Shown: piece by piece, positions 1-12,600 of the stretch | Numbering within the stretch: the first letter of the stretch is position 1 | Layout of the letters: the number at the start of each line of letters is the position of its first letter | Origin: Ashinkailepas kermadecensis | Lineage: Eukaryota; Arthropoda; Thecostraca; Neolepadidae | DNA: 64,000 bases | Direction: 5' to 3' | Assembly (NCBI GenBank): GCA_034440615.1 | Contig: JAOTOM010004377.1 | Location: 186,001-250,000, forward strand | Notes under the pieces: generated by a model | Database searches by the model: none | What the model was told of the DNA's origin: nothing | Seen by the model: only the letters and a program-made list of their open reading frames with translations | Made by a program: the position numbers and the translations under genes

Positions 1-1125
1 ATACAACATTTTGTGCAACATGGATTCAATTTTGCATCACTGTAGATATGATACAAGGGGCCATACAAAAAAAGTGGCAACTTTATTTTCAACCAATGGC
101 ATTATGTGCAAAGCCAGTTTTGAAGAAAAAGAAACCATTGAGAACAGACAAGGGGGCCCAAGGTGCCCAAATCAGCATTGAATTTGAAATGGTGTCTAAG
201 GCTGATAAAATGATGATCTCCCACCCTGATAAGGAAGTTCTGCTGCACTTCCACAGCCTCACTTGTAACATAAAACAACTCTGCCCAATATAATATGAAC
301 TGTATCCATGGCTTTGCAGTTCCCACCCATGGCTATGAGAACACCAATGGTAGGTAGGTAGCAGTGCAATATAGCAGTGGCCAGTGGACCACTGCTACTT
401 TGCAGCAGTGGTCATCTTTGCAGGAGAAAAGCTTGTAGACACAACTGGTAATAGTGAAGGTTCAAAACCTACATCAAAATGATCCTCACAGCATGCAGCA
501 TCACTCCATATTTTTGTTTGCTTGCCATTCATAGGAAGACCAATGAATGTCTTTTCAGATGGGGTTTGCCCTTTTTTTCACCTTGGTACAAAGCAGGAAT
601 AATGGCATCCATGCTTCATCCCTGCCATTTTCACTCCCTCATCATGCAAACAAATGCAAATTAACTGCACCCACCCAATGCCTTTCCCACCTGCTGTTTA
701 AAAGTAACATCACAACCAATCATGGAACAACCTAGATAACTGATAAATATTAGTTGAATATCATTAATTATTTTCACACCTGGTCAAAATGAGTGCAACA
801 TTTTTATTCTCAACAAGAATGATAGCACAAAGTGACAGAAAGCCATGCATTAGGTGATGTGCAACAACTCCATTGACACATAATGACCAAAGTACTTTGT
901 CTGTGCACCCTCAAATACTATTTCACCATGACAATTGCATCCAACTTTTATAGGCAGGTAGGCAGGCACCTACCTATCTAAATAGATAGAAGGTAGGTTA
1001 ATAGACACAACCTACCTATGTATCTATGTGAACACATCTCACTAGACAAACAAGGAAACCTGCATACAGCTAGGCTTAAAATGCATCACTGTAACCAAAA
1101 TACATAGGTACATAAGATGGTTTTC
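1..1125. other. AT-rich intergenic DNA, no gene seen
   Basis: No open frame here resembles a protein I know. Small palindromic patches are visible: CCAGTGGACCACTGC near 380-395 followed by GCAGCAGTGGTC, and a run of TAGGTAGG/CCTACCTA motifs at 945-1025. These look like eroded repeat DNA. Confidence 0.6.
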
Positions 1126-1745
1126 CAGAGGCTGTTTGCTCCTAGGTCATGTGGTCTCAGGAACAAGATAGAAGGAGAAGACCTGGCATAATGATCCACT
1201 TAAATTAAAAATGACCACAAAATATAATTCTCACCTCAGTTTGAATAACAAAATGGTTCTTACTATCAACACTGCTGAGTCACTGACATAAGTAGAATTA
1301 AACTTATGAACAGCAGCAATTAGCAATTTGTTTTCTGATTTATGTGGGGACTGCACTCAGATCTACAGTATCTGGCAGCAAACAAATGACTTGCCAGATG
1401 ACAAATTGGTTGTATGGTTAAATTAGCAAAGGATGTGGTTATAAGCCAATTTCTTGAGCAACAGTACAGAAAATGAGAACAAAAGTATACTTAATCCATG
1501 TCAACCAAGTTTACAAATCCATAGCTGATACTCCCGACATGCTCACACCTCACAAATAATAAATATGCACAATGTAGCCCACGAGTAGGATGCTCATGCA
1601 CCAACTGATTTATTACTTGCTGCCTATTTGGATATGGGTTTCTGAATATAAAATGGTGTAATTTATTCCCACCACAAAGCAACAATTGCTATTAATTAAA
1701 AGCCACACATATTTATTGAAACCAATTCTTATTAATATTAAATGT
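1125..1745 (+). repeat. Dispersed repeat family A, copy 1
   Basis: About 600 bp that recurs with many substitutions at 2095-2880 and, interrupted, at 5435-6770. Shared landmarks in order are CTCAGGAACAAGATAG, the ACTGCACTCAG...TATCTGGCAGC block, GGTTAAATTAGCAA, ATACTCCCGACATGCT and GAGTAGGATGC. The distance between matching points in copies 1 and 2 is about 965 bp. No coding potential is apparent; a non-autonomous transposon or old satellite is likely. Confidence 0.75.
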
Positions 1746-1915
1746 AGTATGCAGGGTGAGAATTAAGGCACTTCTTCAGATATTCTATCTCTAAAAACAC
1801 TTTTGCACTCCAGGTTCGTACTGGATAGAATGGGCTTCACATGTATTTTGACACAAATGTTGGAACAGATATCAATAAAAACAAACCAAATAACACCCAC
1901 AAAAACGCTACTGAC
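1745..1915 (+). repeat. Dispersed repeat family B, copy 1
   Basis: Matches 4043-4205 almost base for base over about 165 bp (GAATTAAGGCACTTCTT, GGGCTTCACATGTA, ATCAATAAAAACAAA). It sits directly between family A copy 1 and family C copy 1. Confidence 0.75.
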
Positions 1916-2050
1916 TAGGGCTTTTCCTGTCAGTTACTGGTAAGCAAACTCCATGCATATAAAAATAACATGTCCATGAAAATTAGTCAGTATGCACTCA
2001 GACTCCCAACCAGGAAAGTAAGTTTCCCACTCTGGTTGTATGATATATTT
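1916..2050 (+). repeat. Dispersed repeat family C, copy 1
   Basis: Matches 4930-5065 (GTTACTGGTAA, CCATGCAT, ATGTCCATGAAAAT, GGAAAGTAAGTTTCCCACT). The order B then C then A is the same at both loci, so the three blocks may be parts of one longer element. Confidence 0.7.
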
Positions 2051-2880
2051 TTTGGTCCATATCTGGAACGTTTTAGTTGAAGCCAATAATAGGCAGTCTT
2101 GCAGTGGCTTTTTGCTCTCAGGTCATGTGGTCTCAGGAACAGGATAGAGGTAGTGGCATAATGATCTGCATAAATTAAAAGCAACCACCAAATCTAATTC
2201 CCACATCAGTTTTAATAACTAAATATGTTTTACTATCGACACTGCTGAAATATGTAAAATTAAACTTATGAACATCAGCAAATTGCAATACGCTTTCTTA
2301 TATTTTACGTGGAGACTGCACTCAGCTGTACTGTATCTGGCAGCCAACCAATGACTGCCAGATGACAAATTGGTGCTATGGTTAAATTAGCAAGGGGTTC
2401 AGTTATAAGTCAACTTCCTGAGAATTGGTAGAGTAAATGAGAACAAAAGTACATTTAATTGATGTCAACCAGGTTTATAAATCCACACCTGATACTCCCG
2501 ACATGCTTACACCGCACAACTAATAAATATTCACAACACACCCCATGAGTAGAATGCCCATGCACCGACTGATTTGTTACCTGCCGTCTATTGGAATATG
2601 GGTTTCAGAATATAAAATGGTTCAAGGAAAATTATACTAAAAACAATCTGCATACAATCTTTTTATTCCCGCCACCAAGCAATAATTTGTTTGTGAATGA
2701 ACAACATGGAAAAATTGATTGAAACCAATTCTTATTAATATTAAATGTTTTCTGATGTTGATGTACTTTTTTAGTTCATGTCTGGAATGTTTTAGTTGAA
2801 GCCAGGAACGACTTGAAGGATATAGAGCAACTAGACGGGAGAGCAAATTGCAGCTGTAAAACCACTTAGAGGTGCATGGG
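2050..2880 (+). repeat. Dispersed repeat family A, copy 2
   Basis: Second copy of the block at 1125-1745, with its 3' module (GGAATGTTTTAGTTGAAGCC at 2788-2807) that also appears at 2062 and 6662. It ends near 2880, about 700 bp upstream of the RpS25 transcription start. Confidence 0.7.
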
Positions 2881-3632
2881 TGCATGAATGGCTGCATCTA
2901 TTTCCCAACCAAAACTAGATTTGGACTTTACTCCAGAATGTTTTCGGTTTTAGTGCATCCGTTATGATCTAGGTAGGTACTACAACTAGGAACCACAGCC
3001 ATGGTCCGGTACCTCCTACCTAGTTGGAATACCATTGCAAACCACAGATGGACAGTTCCAATGTAGGGAACCGCATGTACTTACTGAATTCACCTGTTGA
3101 TAGATGTTATTTCTCTCGCTTCCTACGAATGAAAGGAACGAGGCGATGATCAGTAGACTGTTCCCGTGAATTTGCTTGCGGTCAGTCACATATGTCATCC
3201 GAGATTACGATCCATCTCATTCATACACAAAACCCAACGAAAAAAATATAACCGGGAACTGGTAGTCAACCATTAGCACGTTCACCAATACTACCACATG
3301 ATTTCCAACACCTGGGTCCCAAACCTGCACCCCGGACCACACGCGACCCGAAAAATACAAGTTGTGGTTCACCGGTTACGTGCTGCTTCGAATGTGGCGC
3401 ATCAGCTGTAGAATTGTAAACGTAGCCGGAAACATAAATACAACACAACTCTATTCTATTTGAAGCTGATAATATGATTCGAAAAGTAATACTTTTTCTT
3501 CAAAAGAACCATTATTCTCACCTCAGGGTTATTTATAAAATCAATCTGTGTTAAAAAGAAATTAAGTAAGCCTAGCCTGACTTGGAGTTCGAGCAGAGCA
3601 ATTCCTGTAAACTCCGCCACTACGTCGTCGCG
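2881..3632. other. Upstream region of RpS25
   Basis: About 750 bp with no gene. No clear TATA box precedes the RpS25 start, as is usual for ribosomal protein genes. GC content rises after about 3560 towards the initiator. Confidence 0.4.
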
Positions 3633-3641
3633 CTTCCTTTT
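3633..3641 (+). promoter_or_regulatory. Probable 5' TOP tract at the RpS25 transcription start
   Basis: The pyrimidine run CTTCCTTTT lies 19-27 bases upstream of the RpS25 ATG. Ribosomal protein mRNAs of animals begin with a C followed by such a run (5' TOP), which places them under growth-dependent (TOR) translational control. That this run is the actual cap site is inferred from sequence and spacing. Confidence 0.5.
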
Positions 3642-3659
3642 GACAACTTCCTAAGCAGG

Positions 3660-3662
3660 ATG
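3660..3662 (+). CDS. RpS25: RpS25 coding exon 1 (initiator Met only)
   Basis: ATG followed at once by the donor GTACGT (3663). It is chosen because exon 2 opens with PPKKD in phase 0, needs only a Met, and the ATG sits just behind the TOP-like tract. Confidence 0.85.
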
Positions 3663-6600
3663 GTACGTTCGTCGTCGTAAGATATTTGTTATGGTTAATT
3701 GTGTCTCGTACTCTTCTTAATATTGATTTTGTCGGATGTGACATGGTTTGAGGTATCATTGTGAGTGGAAAATTTTGCACGTCGGCGCTGAGCAGATGCG
3801 GTTTTGCGTCATTTTGAGCTGTTTCAAATCTGGTCCTCGTGTTTCATTTCAATTTGGGTTTTGCGTTTTCAGCCTCCCAAAAAGGACACAAAAGGAGGAA
3901 AGGGGGCTGGATCCAAGCAGCCCCAGAAGACACAGAAGAAAAAGGAGGGGTCTGGAGGAGGAAAGGCAAAGAAGAAGGTATGTCACTATTTTGTTAATTT
4001 GGAGATCCAAACCATAACCCAAAAATGGTAACATTCACTGTTGGGCAGGGTGGGAATTAAGGCACTTCTTAAGAAATTTTATCTCTGAAAACATTTTTGC
4101 ACTCTGCATTCATACTGGATATCATGGGCTTCACATGTACTCTGACACAAATGTGGGAACAAAGATATCAATAAAAACAAAGAACTACACCCAAAAAACT
4201 GGTTATTCCACTTATGGTCACCACTCAAACTAATCACTTTTTGTAGCAGTCAGCAGCTGGACCACAGCTTCACACACTCCCATCAATCTCAACCACCGGA
4301 ATTGCCGACAACAATGTGTCAACAGCAGCTTGCAAGATGATGGCATGCACACTGAGAACACTTCTCTGGCTCGAGCCACATCTTGGATAACCTGTGTTCC
4401 TGCCATCCATGTAGTGGGAAAGTTTGACAGTTTTAAGAGACGTCCTCCGGAGTCCACCAATCAGAATTGGCTGCGTTAGCATTTTCTGTTCTGAAATATG
4501 TCTGTCATCCAATCAATGCAAGGTATATTTCATATGATGTCAACCATTAGCAACTGTGAACACATGGTTAACAGTGTCATACTGTAAACAAGACTGACTG
4601 ATCCTTTGCTTTGATCACATCCAACTGTGGCGTGTGCGGTAGCGGAGTTGCGTTCATATGTGGGAAATTGGCTGCGTAAGTAGGTATGCACTGAGCTGAG
4701 GGTGAAGTGTGAAGTATTTTTGTTTGTTTTTCATATGGCTAGCCTTGTACTGAGACCAACAATAAAAGGAAAGCACATTTATCCTGAGTTATGAGAAATG
4801 AAACGGTGCTGATTATTACGGGTCACTGCCGTGTGGTGCCATCCATTGTTCACTTCTTTGTTCGTATGTTTTGGCATTTGATTTGACCAAAAATGAGAAT
4901 GATAGTACTTATGCATATTATGTAGGTATTGATTTAGGTTTTTCCGGTCGGTTACTGGTAAACAGATTCCATGCATCAAAATAATGTCCATGAAAATGTA
5001 CTCCGGAAGAAATCGGTATGCACTCCGACTCCAAACCCGGAAAGTAAGTTTCCCACTCTGCTGTTGAGACCAGCAACAGAATGAGCTCTGCATTTCTACT
5101 CTTGCCTGTACCTGGATATCATGCATGGCATGGTTCCTTGTGCTCAGATTGGCAAATAGGATGATAATGGCCAGAAGAGGCTAAAGATGGTAATGACCAG
5201 AAGGAATGGAGCCTTTGTTTTAGGGTGGTGTGGAACGAGCATACCCCACTTTGTTGGAGATCAGCAAAGCAATAAAGATACCTCCAGTCTGCATGCTCTA
5301 TATCAGATATTCTGGTTGGTGCCATATGGGCGGTTGATGCAGTGAGTTAAGACGTCCACTTTCTGTACTGGTGGTGGCTGGTTTGAATCCTGGAGTGACT
5401 TCATTTTTTTACCTGATCACACAAGGTGGTTTTACAGCAGCTTTTTGCTCCCAGGTTGCATGGGCTGAGGAACAAGGTAGTGAAGAGACCTGGCATGATG
5501 ACCCACATAAATTAGAACAAATCACTGATTCTAATTTTCACAGTAGTTTCAATAACATAGTAGTTTTTACTATCAACACTGCTGAAATAAGTAAACTTGT
5601 GATCATAAGCAAACACTTTCTAATTTCTGTGGAGACTGCACTCAGCTCTACAGTATCTGGCAGCTGACGTATGACTGCCAGATCACTTAGGTAAATGGTG
5701 GTTTTATTTTCCCATTTTTGGAAATTATTTCCATAATTGGGAACCCTATTTTCCAAAAATGGGAATGCAAAACTGTTATATTTATGAATCTGTGTTTCTG
5801 CCACAATTATAACCATTAAGAAAAAATAAGTCACCATGCCCCAAAATCCAACTCACCATGACAATCGCAACCATGCCACTGGACACACTGCCTCATGGCT
5901 TCAGCATCCTTGTTTTTTCTAAATGGCTGCACTTTAACTATTTGATTTGTTGGAATACACAGTGTATTTTGTGAATAAAATACAAGTTTAAAACAAAACC
6001 AGGGTGAACAGTGATTAAAATAACAACATATTAACCTACTTCAACTGGAGATATTTCCCTGATACACTAGCTGACTTAAAAAATATTGAAAATATACTTC
6101 AACTAGTGTTTCCCTAGGTGCAAAGCCCAACTGATATAATAAGGTGCTACCATATAGATGCAACCAGCTACAACAAGAAATTTTGCTTTAATTCAAGCTA
6201 AAATTGATTTGAGTGCAGTGATGATGTAATAGCTTCCAAAAATGAGAACGCTGACACCAACGTTCCCATTTTTCGAAAATAACGGTCCCAATTATGGAAG
6301 GTTTCCAAAAATGGAATACAAAGCCACTGTTTCTCCAACTGAGTTGACAAATTCATGCTATGGTTCAATTAGTGAAGGTTGTGGTTATAAGCCAATTTCC
6401 TGAGCAACAGTAGATAAAATGACACAGGTATATTTCAACATAACTAATGAGTAGGATGCCTGTGGAACAACTGATTCTCATATTAGGGTATGTGTTTTGA
6501 ATATAACATGGTTCATTAAAATTATACTAGACACTCCGTCTACCACTGTTTCCTTTCCACCAGCAAACAAGAATTGTTGTCAATGAAGAATGTGCAAAAA

Positions 6601-9600
6601 TTGATTGAAACCCATTCTTCTTAATATTAAATGTATACTATGATTTATTTAGTGCATATCTGGAATGTTTTAGTTGAAGCCAAAAATGCTTGGAAGGATC
6701 CAAAGGAACTAGACAGGGGAGAAAATTGCCACTGTAAAACCACCTACAGTTGTTAATGGTGCACTTTAGATTATTTTACACTCACATAAGTTACTTGATG
6801 TACTAATATTTGTCTATGAAAGTAATGAGGGAAATACTCATTTAGAGCCTACTAATGCAATGAATGTCCATATGGACCATCTGGAATTGTTATGGTGGAA
6901 CTTTGTCTCTAGAGGGGTGCTTTGGGCTGAAAACTTTGAGGGTATTCCAGCTCACTGAAGGGCAAACTTCTTTGAAGGTGCAACTCTGGCCAAAAACCTG
7001 AGTGGACAATGTAGATATATGCCCTCAGTGCTGTTTTGTATCTGCCCCTGTCCCAGAATCAATTGAAAAGGATGCTGATGAACTTGAGCCACTAAGATGG
7101 TTCCATGATAGCTTCACTCCACCCTACAGTAAAACCTCTCAATTTCTACAGGCATTCAACTTTTGGTATCCTTGAATCAAAGTGAGTCATACACCTACCT
7201 GGCAGAGAGGGTTGTGTGCCTTGAAAACATTGCATCCATATCCAGGTGTTTATTTCAACAGCCCAATTCTGTAAGCACCACATTTAGATTACATTTACTT
7301 TTTTGTTACATTTAGAGTGCAAGCAACACTACTGTATGAAATGCAGAAGATCCTGGTCAACATGCCTCTCACAATGCCCACTGGGGGGTACAGTTTCTGG
7401 CCCCCTAAGATCTCTGAAACTAGAAGCACACAATTTGGAAGAATTATGGCTGTAGTGAACTCACAGTATGCATTTCATGGCTCGAAGTCAGTGTCTTCAG
7501 GGTCAAACGAGGTCACAATCAGCCTCCACCTCACCCCAGCTGGCATTCCCAGCGGTCCCAAATTTGTCAGAGACCACACCTACATACGGTCGCTACCTAT
7601 GGTAGTATAGGGAATGCATGCTGTAGCTATGGTCAGAAGTACAGACAGTAAGTATGCTCGGTACGGCCAGCGTTGGGTGGTTCACAACAGACTGCAATCT
7701 GCTAATTAGTGCAGCCCACATGGTTTGCCAGTGGGCCACCAGATTTGGAAATGTCTGAGTGGTGTGAGCATTGAACATGGGACCTTTGTATCCAGAGTCC
7801 AACCCTCTACTTGGCCATCCCTGCCCTGGAGAATGGAACCCAAAAAGGAAAGATGCATCACCATTTTAGGAGAGAAAAAATATTTGGTATATATGTGGGC
7901 ACAGTAATCTTTAAGTATTACCCCTCACACTTTCTTTATGTCAACAAGGTATCTAAGCCAGTCTGCTGACTGCCAGTCAGCTGTTGGTGATGTCACCCAA
8001 AGTACAGATAAAAACCTCCATCTGGGTGCACTGAATGAACCCAGGGGAGTCACCAGGGATATTTTGTATAGGTTGATGTGGTGCTCATTCAGGGGCATCA
8101 ACAGGATAACCTAACCAAATATAATCTAACCTAATGTGATGCCCCTGGGTTCATTCAGTGCACCCTGCTGGAGGTTTTTCTTGATATGTTTGATTGACAT
8201 CACCAACAGCTGATTGGCAGTCAGCTGATGGTGATTGAGGTATCTTGTTGATATAAAGAAAGTGTGAGTGGTTATACTTGAGGATTACCAGTGGGCACCA
8301 TATAGCCATTGCAGTCAATGCACTCCTTAAACCTAGTTAACTAACTAATAAATATGTAGTCGGGGTTGGAGAAAGACATTTCATGCTTTTTGGGCATCTG
8401 TCAAACTGCAAAGTATGGCACCTTTGGGAGGATGTCATTGGTCTGGGCTGCCAGCAGTGTGGCTGTTTTTGGGACTGGTACCTGGTGCAGGGGCAGATAA
8501 TCCACTGACTATTCATGTACAACTTGAAATATCACAAGAAGATGATAACATTTTGAAAAACATGAGGATAATGGTGTGCTACATTTGTCTTGGTTGATGG
8601 TTGCCAAAAATGTTTACCACACAAACAATCCCCTGCTGCCAAATTCATTTCAGTGTCCCATGTGGTTCAAAATAGCAGGGAAGGGAGTGCAAGAGGTTGT
8701 TTGTGGTTTAATCATGTTGTATGTGCATGTTTGTATTGTTTTGATGTGAAGGATGTGTTCATGTATAAAAGGTGCTTGCCTTATGCCTCTTGTTTTTCTT
8801 ACCTCATGTTTTTTTACATTTGGTGCATGTATTATATCTCCCTGGTGCTGATTTTTGCCATCACTGTGTATTTTGATGCATTTTTCAGCTGCTTGTGTAC
8901 CTTGTCCAGCCATTTGCCATGCTTTGTAGTCTGGAGCATTCATGATATTGTTCTCCAGAAAGGTGTTCTCTTTCTTGACTTTCTCATTTACAAGTTGAGT
9001 GGTGCTGGTTTACAATGCTGATTGACATTGCTCTGTGATAAGGTGCTCAAAATTCGTTGGGAAACATGGTTGGGAAAATAGGCTGTTCCTGGAGTTTTGT
9101 CATCCAGAACATTATTCTCTTATTTTTCTGATTTGGAGGCTGAATGATGCTGTTTATCAATGAATTGCTTGGTGGCAAAGTGCTCAAGATTTACTGGAGG
9201 GTGCTAGCTAAGATTATGGTGTCACTTGTTAAGAAGAATATCCTCTATGTTCAATCACCTCACAATTTTCACATCTACAACCAGGATTACAAGGTGCAAA
9301 TCCAACCATGCTGAAAAGTGCAAACTGGGATTCTGATTTAACAGGCTTCAATAAAAATGTTCCATCTATTCATGTTCGGAAAACCTGTGTTCCTGCCACC
9401 CATATAGTGGGAAAGTTTGACAGTTTTAAGAGATGTCCTCCGGAGTCCCGGAGGCCACCGATCAGAATTGGCCAGAATCTATTCATGTTCAGATTTGTGC
9501 TTTGTAGTGCAGAATGTGGAGAGGAAATGCTGGGGTAATGAAGTAGTGGAGATAATATTTGTATTCAAACCTGTGGCATTGTAATCTGTTTGCACTTCCC

Positions 9601-12600
9601 ACCAGTGAATCTTCAGTTCTTCATCACAGAGCTGTTCAGTGCTGCCCCAGTAGCTCAGTTGGTTAGAGTGCTTGCCTGTACAGGTCTGTCCTGGCAGGGT
9701 TTGAGTTGCTTTACATGCTCACATTTAGCCCCCCCCCACTGGGAGGATCCGTTGGCAACTGACCTGATAAGGCCAGGGGTGAGCCACCAGAATGACATTG
9801 CCAGTGCATTGATGGCATGTTAAACTCTTGGTCAAAATTCTACAATTGCTGGAATCATGGATCAGGTGGTTGGGCCTGGGTTCACACAATGCATTTATTT
9901 GTGTCATGAAGATGATTTTACCACTCATTCCTATGGTACATGCATGCTTTTCAATTGGCAAGAAACTACTGACTGATTATTTTCAGATTGTGACAAAACT
10001 GCTATCTACTGGGTTTTGTATATTTCAAGCTGGAAATATTTTGCATGCCTTAGCATGCCTAAAAGTAGTCCTGGTTGTATGCCATTGGTGTCCTTGTCAC
10101 TGGAGTCTTTAGGTCGGATGTCAACCCCAGGCATTTGGTGAACAATGCCTCTCCATTGGCCAACATGGCCATCATCCTATGATCAGGGTGGATTATCCTG
10201 GCTGGCTATAAAACCATGCAAAGTGCAAGGCCTACATAGGTTGTCATATAATTTTATGAACATAGCCACACAAAGTGCAAGGCATACATGCAGCCAGTGG
10301 AGTTTTGTGACATAATTACTTGCAAAAGGAATACATACGTTGAAAAATAATAGTTAAACAATGAAAATACCTATCCTAACAATGTCATACATAAACAGCA
10401 TTGTCAAATCTAACGTATCAGGTCATTCATGCTGCCGTAGTATCACACTGGAAAATGTTGTTTATTCCAACCACAGCAATATGGCACTGCTCAAGGAACC
10501 TCTTGTCAAGACAGTCAAATACCATGGCATGTTCTCAAGTTGATGGTTTCAATGAAATATGCATACTCACTATCTCGTAAGGTTTCCTGCATTCTGTACA
10601 CTCTTTCCCATACTCTCACGCTCACTATCTCCTAAGGTCTGCGATCATTACATTCTGTGCACATTTTCCTCCTCATGCTCTTATGCTCACTATCTCCTGA
10701 GGTCTCCTGCCATCACATTCTGTACACACTTTCGGGGCGTCGGTGGCTCAGTGGTAAGCTGAACGCCTGGAACGCCAGAGGTACGGGGTTCGATTACCCC
10801 GCGATGCCCGCCCTTCCTGCCGGCGTGAGAGACAGGCGACGCCTTATGGCCTCAGCTGCTGAGTGCGTCGTAAAGCCACAATCCATCCATCCTGTACACA
10901 CACCTTCCCAAACTCTGCTCACTATCATAAAGTCTCCTACTGTTACCTTCTGTGAACACTTTCCCTTGTTGTAAGTAGTATAGCCAGTAGTTCACTTCCA
11001 GCGGGTTCATGAGGTCATGAACCGTCATGGGGTGACTCCTGAACCATTCATGTTATCGCTTTGAAATTCGCATACTTTCCGTTGCGTAATTTCGCCACAT
11101 TGTGTTCTACGCTCTCGCGATACCTGAGCTACGGCTGGTCAAAGTGTGGTCACGACGTCTCGATATGCTTTTTAAGATGTACTTTGAAATATCGTTCGTG
11201 AGTAAACCATGCACGATGCTGTCAAAAGTGAAGTATGTGTGTATGCAAATGATCAGAGAATGCAGAAATACATGTGACCTCAGGTCCTGAACCTCGGGGT
11301 CAATTGATGGGTCAGACGAGATTTAAAAAAAAAGTACCTTGTTTGTAATTTTGTTGCTAATCGATATTTGCCAAACCCATAATCAGGGTTTTGCTGGCAT
11401 TCGGGTTTCGCAAAAATCCATATTCTATCGTCGGGTACCAACCTATACAGTACATTTTGCTGGCTAAACTGATGCAGAAGTAGAATACCACTGTAATTGC
11501 TTCACCGGTTGCCGTTATGTTTGCATCAACTCCCATCATGTGCGCTGGTGTGCAGTGTCTTCTTTATGGGCCGATACCTTCACCGCAAATATTTTGTCTA
11601 GCCAAAGCTGGTTCAGGGCGTTTCTGGGACTCGAGAATCAGTGAATTCCCACAAATTATGCACTTAATGCAAGGCTTAGTCTTGATGTGGACTCAGTGTG
11701 CACGAAGCATGACTGTTTTTATTTTATTTTATTTTCACCAGTAACTGAAATGGGACTGTAAAAAAAAAGGGTCCCCGGTAGCCCAGTAGTGCACTGTTTG
11801 CTTTTGATGTTTGAAATTATGTGTCATCGACAACGCATTGTGCTGTGCATTTTCGCGGGACTTCGAGACACTAACACACACCACGTTTCTGTCGTCCACA
11901 GAAGTGGTCCAAGGGAAAGGTCCGCGACAAGCTCAACAACCTGGTATTGTTTGACAAGACCACCTATGAAAAGTTGTACAAGGAGGTGCCCTCCTACAAG
12001 CTGATCACACCGTCGGTGGTGAGCGAGAGGTTGAAGGTGCGCGGGTCGCTGGCGCGCGCCGCCCTCCAGGAGCTGCACGCAAAAGGTGAGTACTCGGTGG
12101 GCCGTCTGACCGATGGCAGTCGCCCGGTCAGTCCCGATTCGCGGCAGACGACGACATGGCTCGCTTCCCCCGTGGGTTTGGACGGTGCACTAGTGAAATT
12201 AATGCGCTATATGAACTGGTGTTTGTGTGCTCCTTGAGCTGCCCATAATCTACTGGTCGTGTCCTTTGCTTCGGAAGCACATCGGGCTCCTTTCCATACA
12301 AGTCACATAGCATAAATCATTCCCCCCACCCAAAAAAATGGCGTTACAAAACCCCAGAAAAACAACAAAAAAAGTACCTTTAAAATCAAAGGAAAAAAAG
12401 TATAGAAAAAAAAAAAAGCAAAAACAAAAATCCCCCCCCACCAATAGAAAACAAAAAAAAAAAAAAAAAAAAAATTAACCCCAACATCTATTATTTTTTT
12501 CCACACATTGGATCTTAGCAGGTGTGCTTATACCCAGCTGGTGGATACTGGTGCAGCTTACGCGTCTATCTGGAATGGGTGTCGGGAACGCAATGGTGGT

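Noticed and set aside
10735..10808. tRNA gene
   Set aside because: Acceptor stem and A/B boxes are present, but the anticodon arm does not fold properly and a SINE body follows. The same applies to the tRNA-like heads at 9644, 27726, 40786 and 49507.
12250..12506. Phe-rich minus-strand membrane-like peptides
   Set aside because: Arise from A homopolymers read on the complementary strand.
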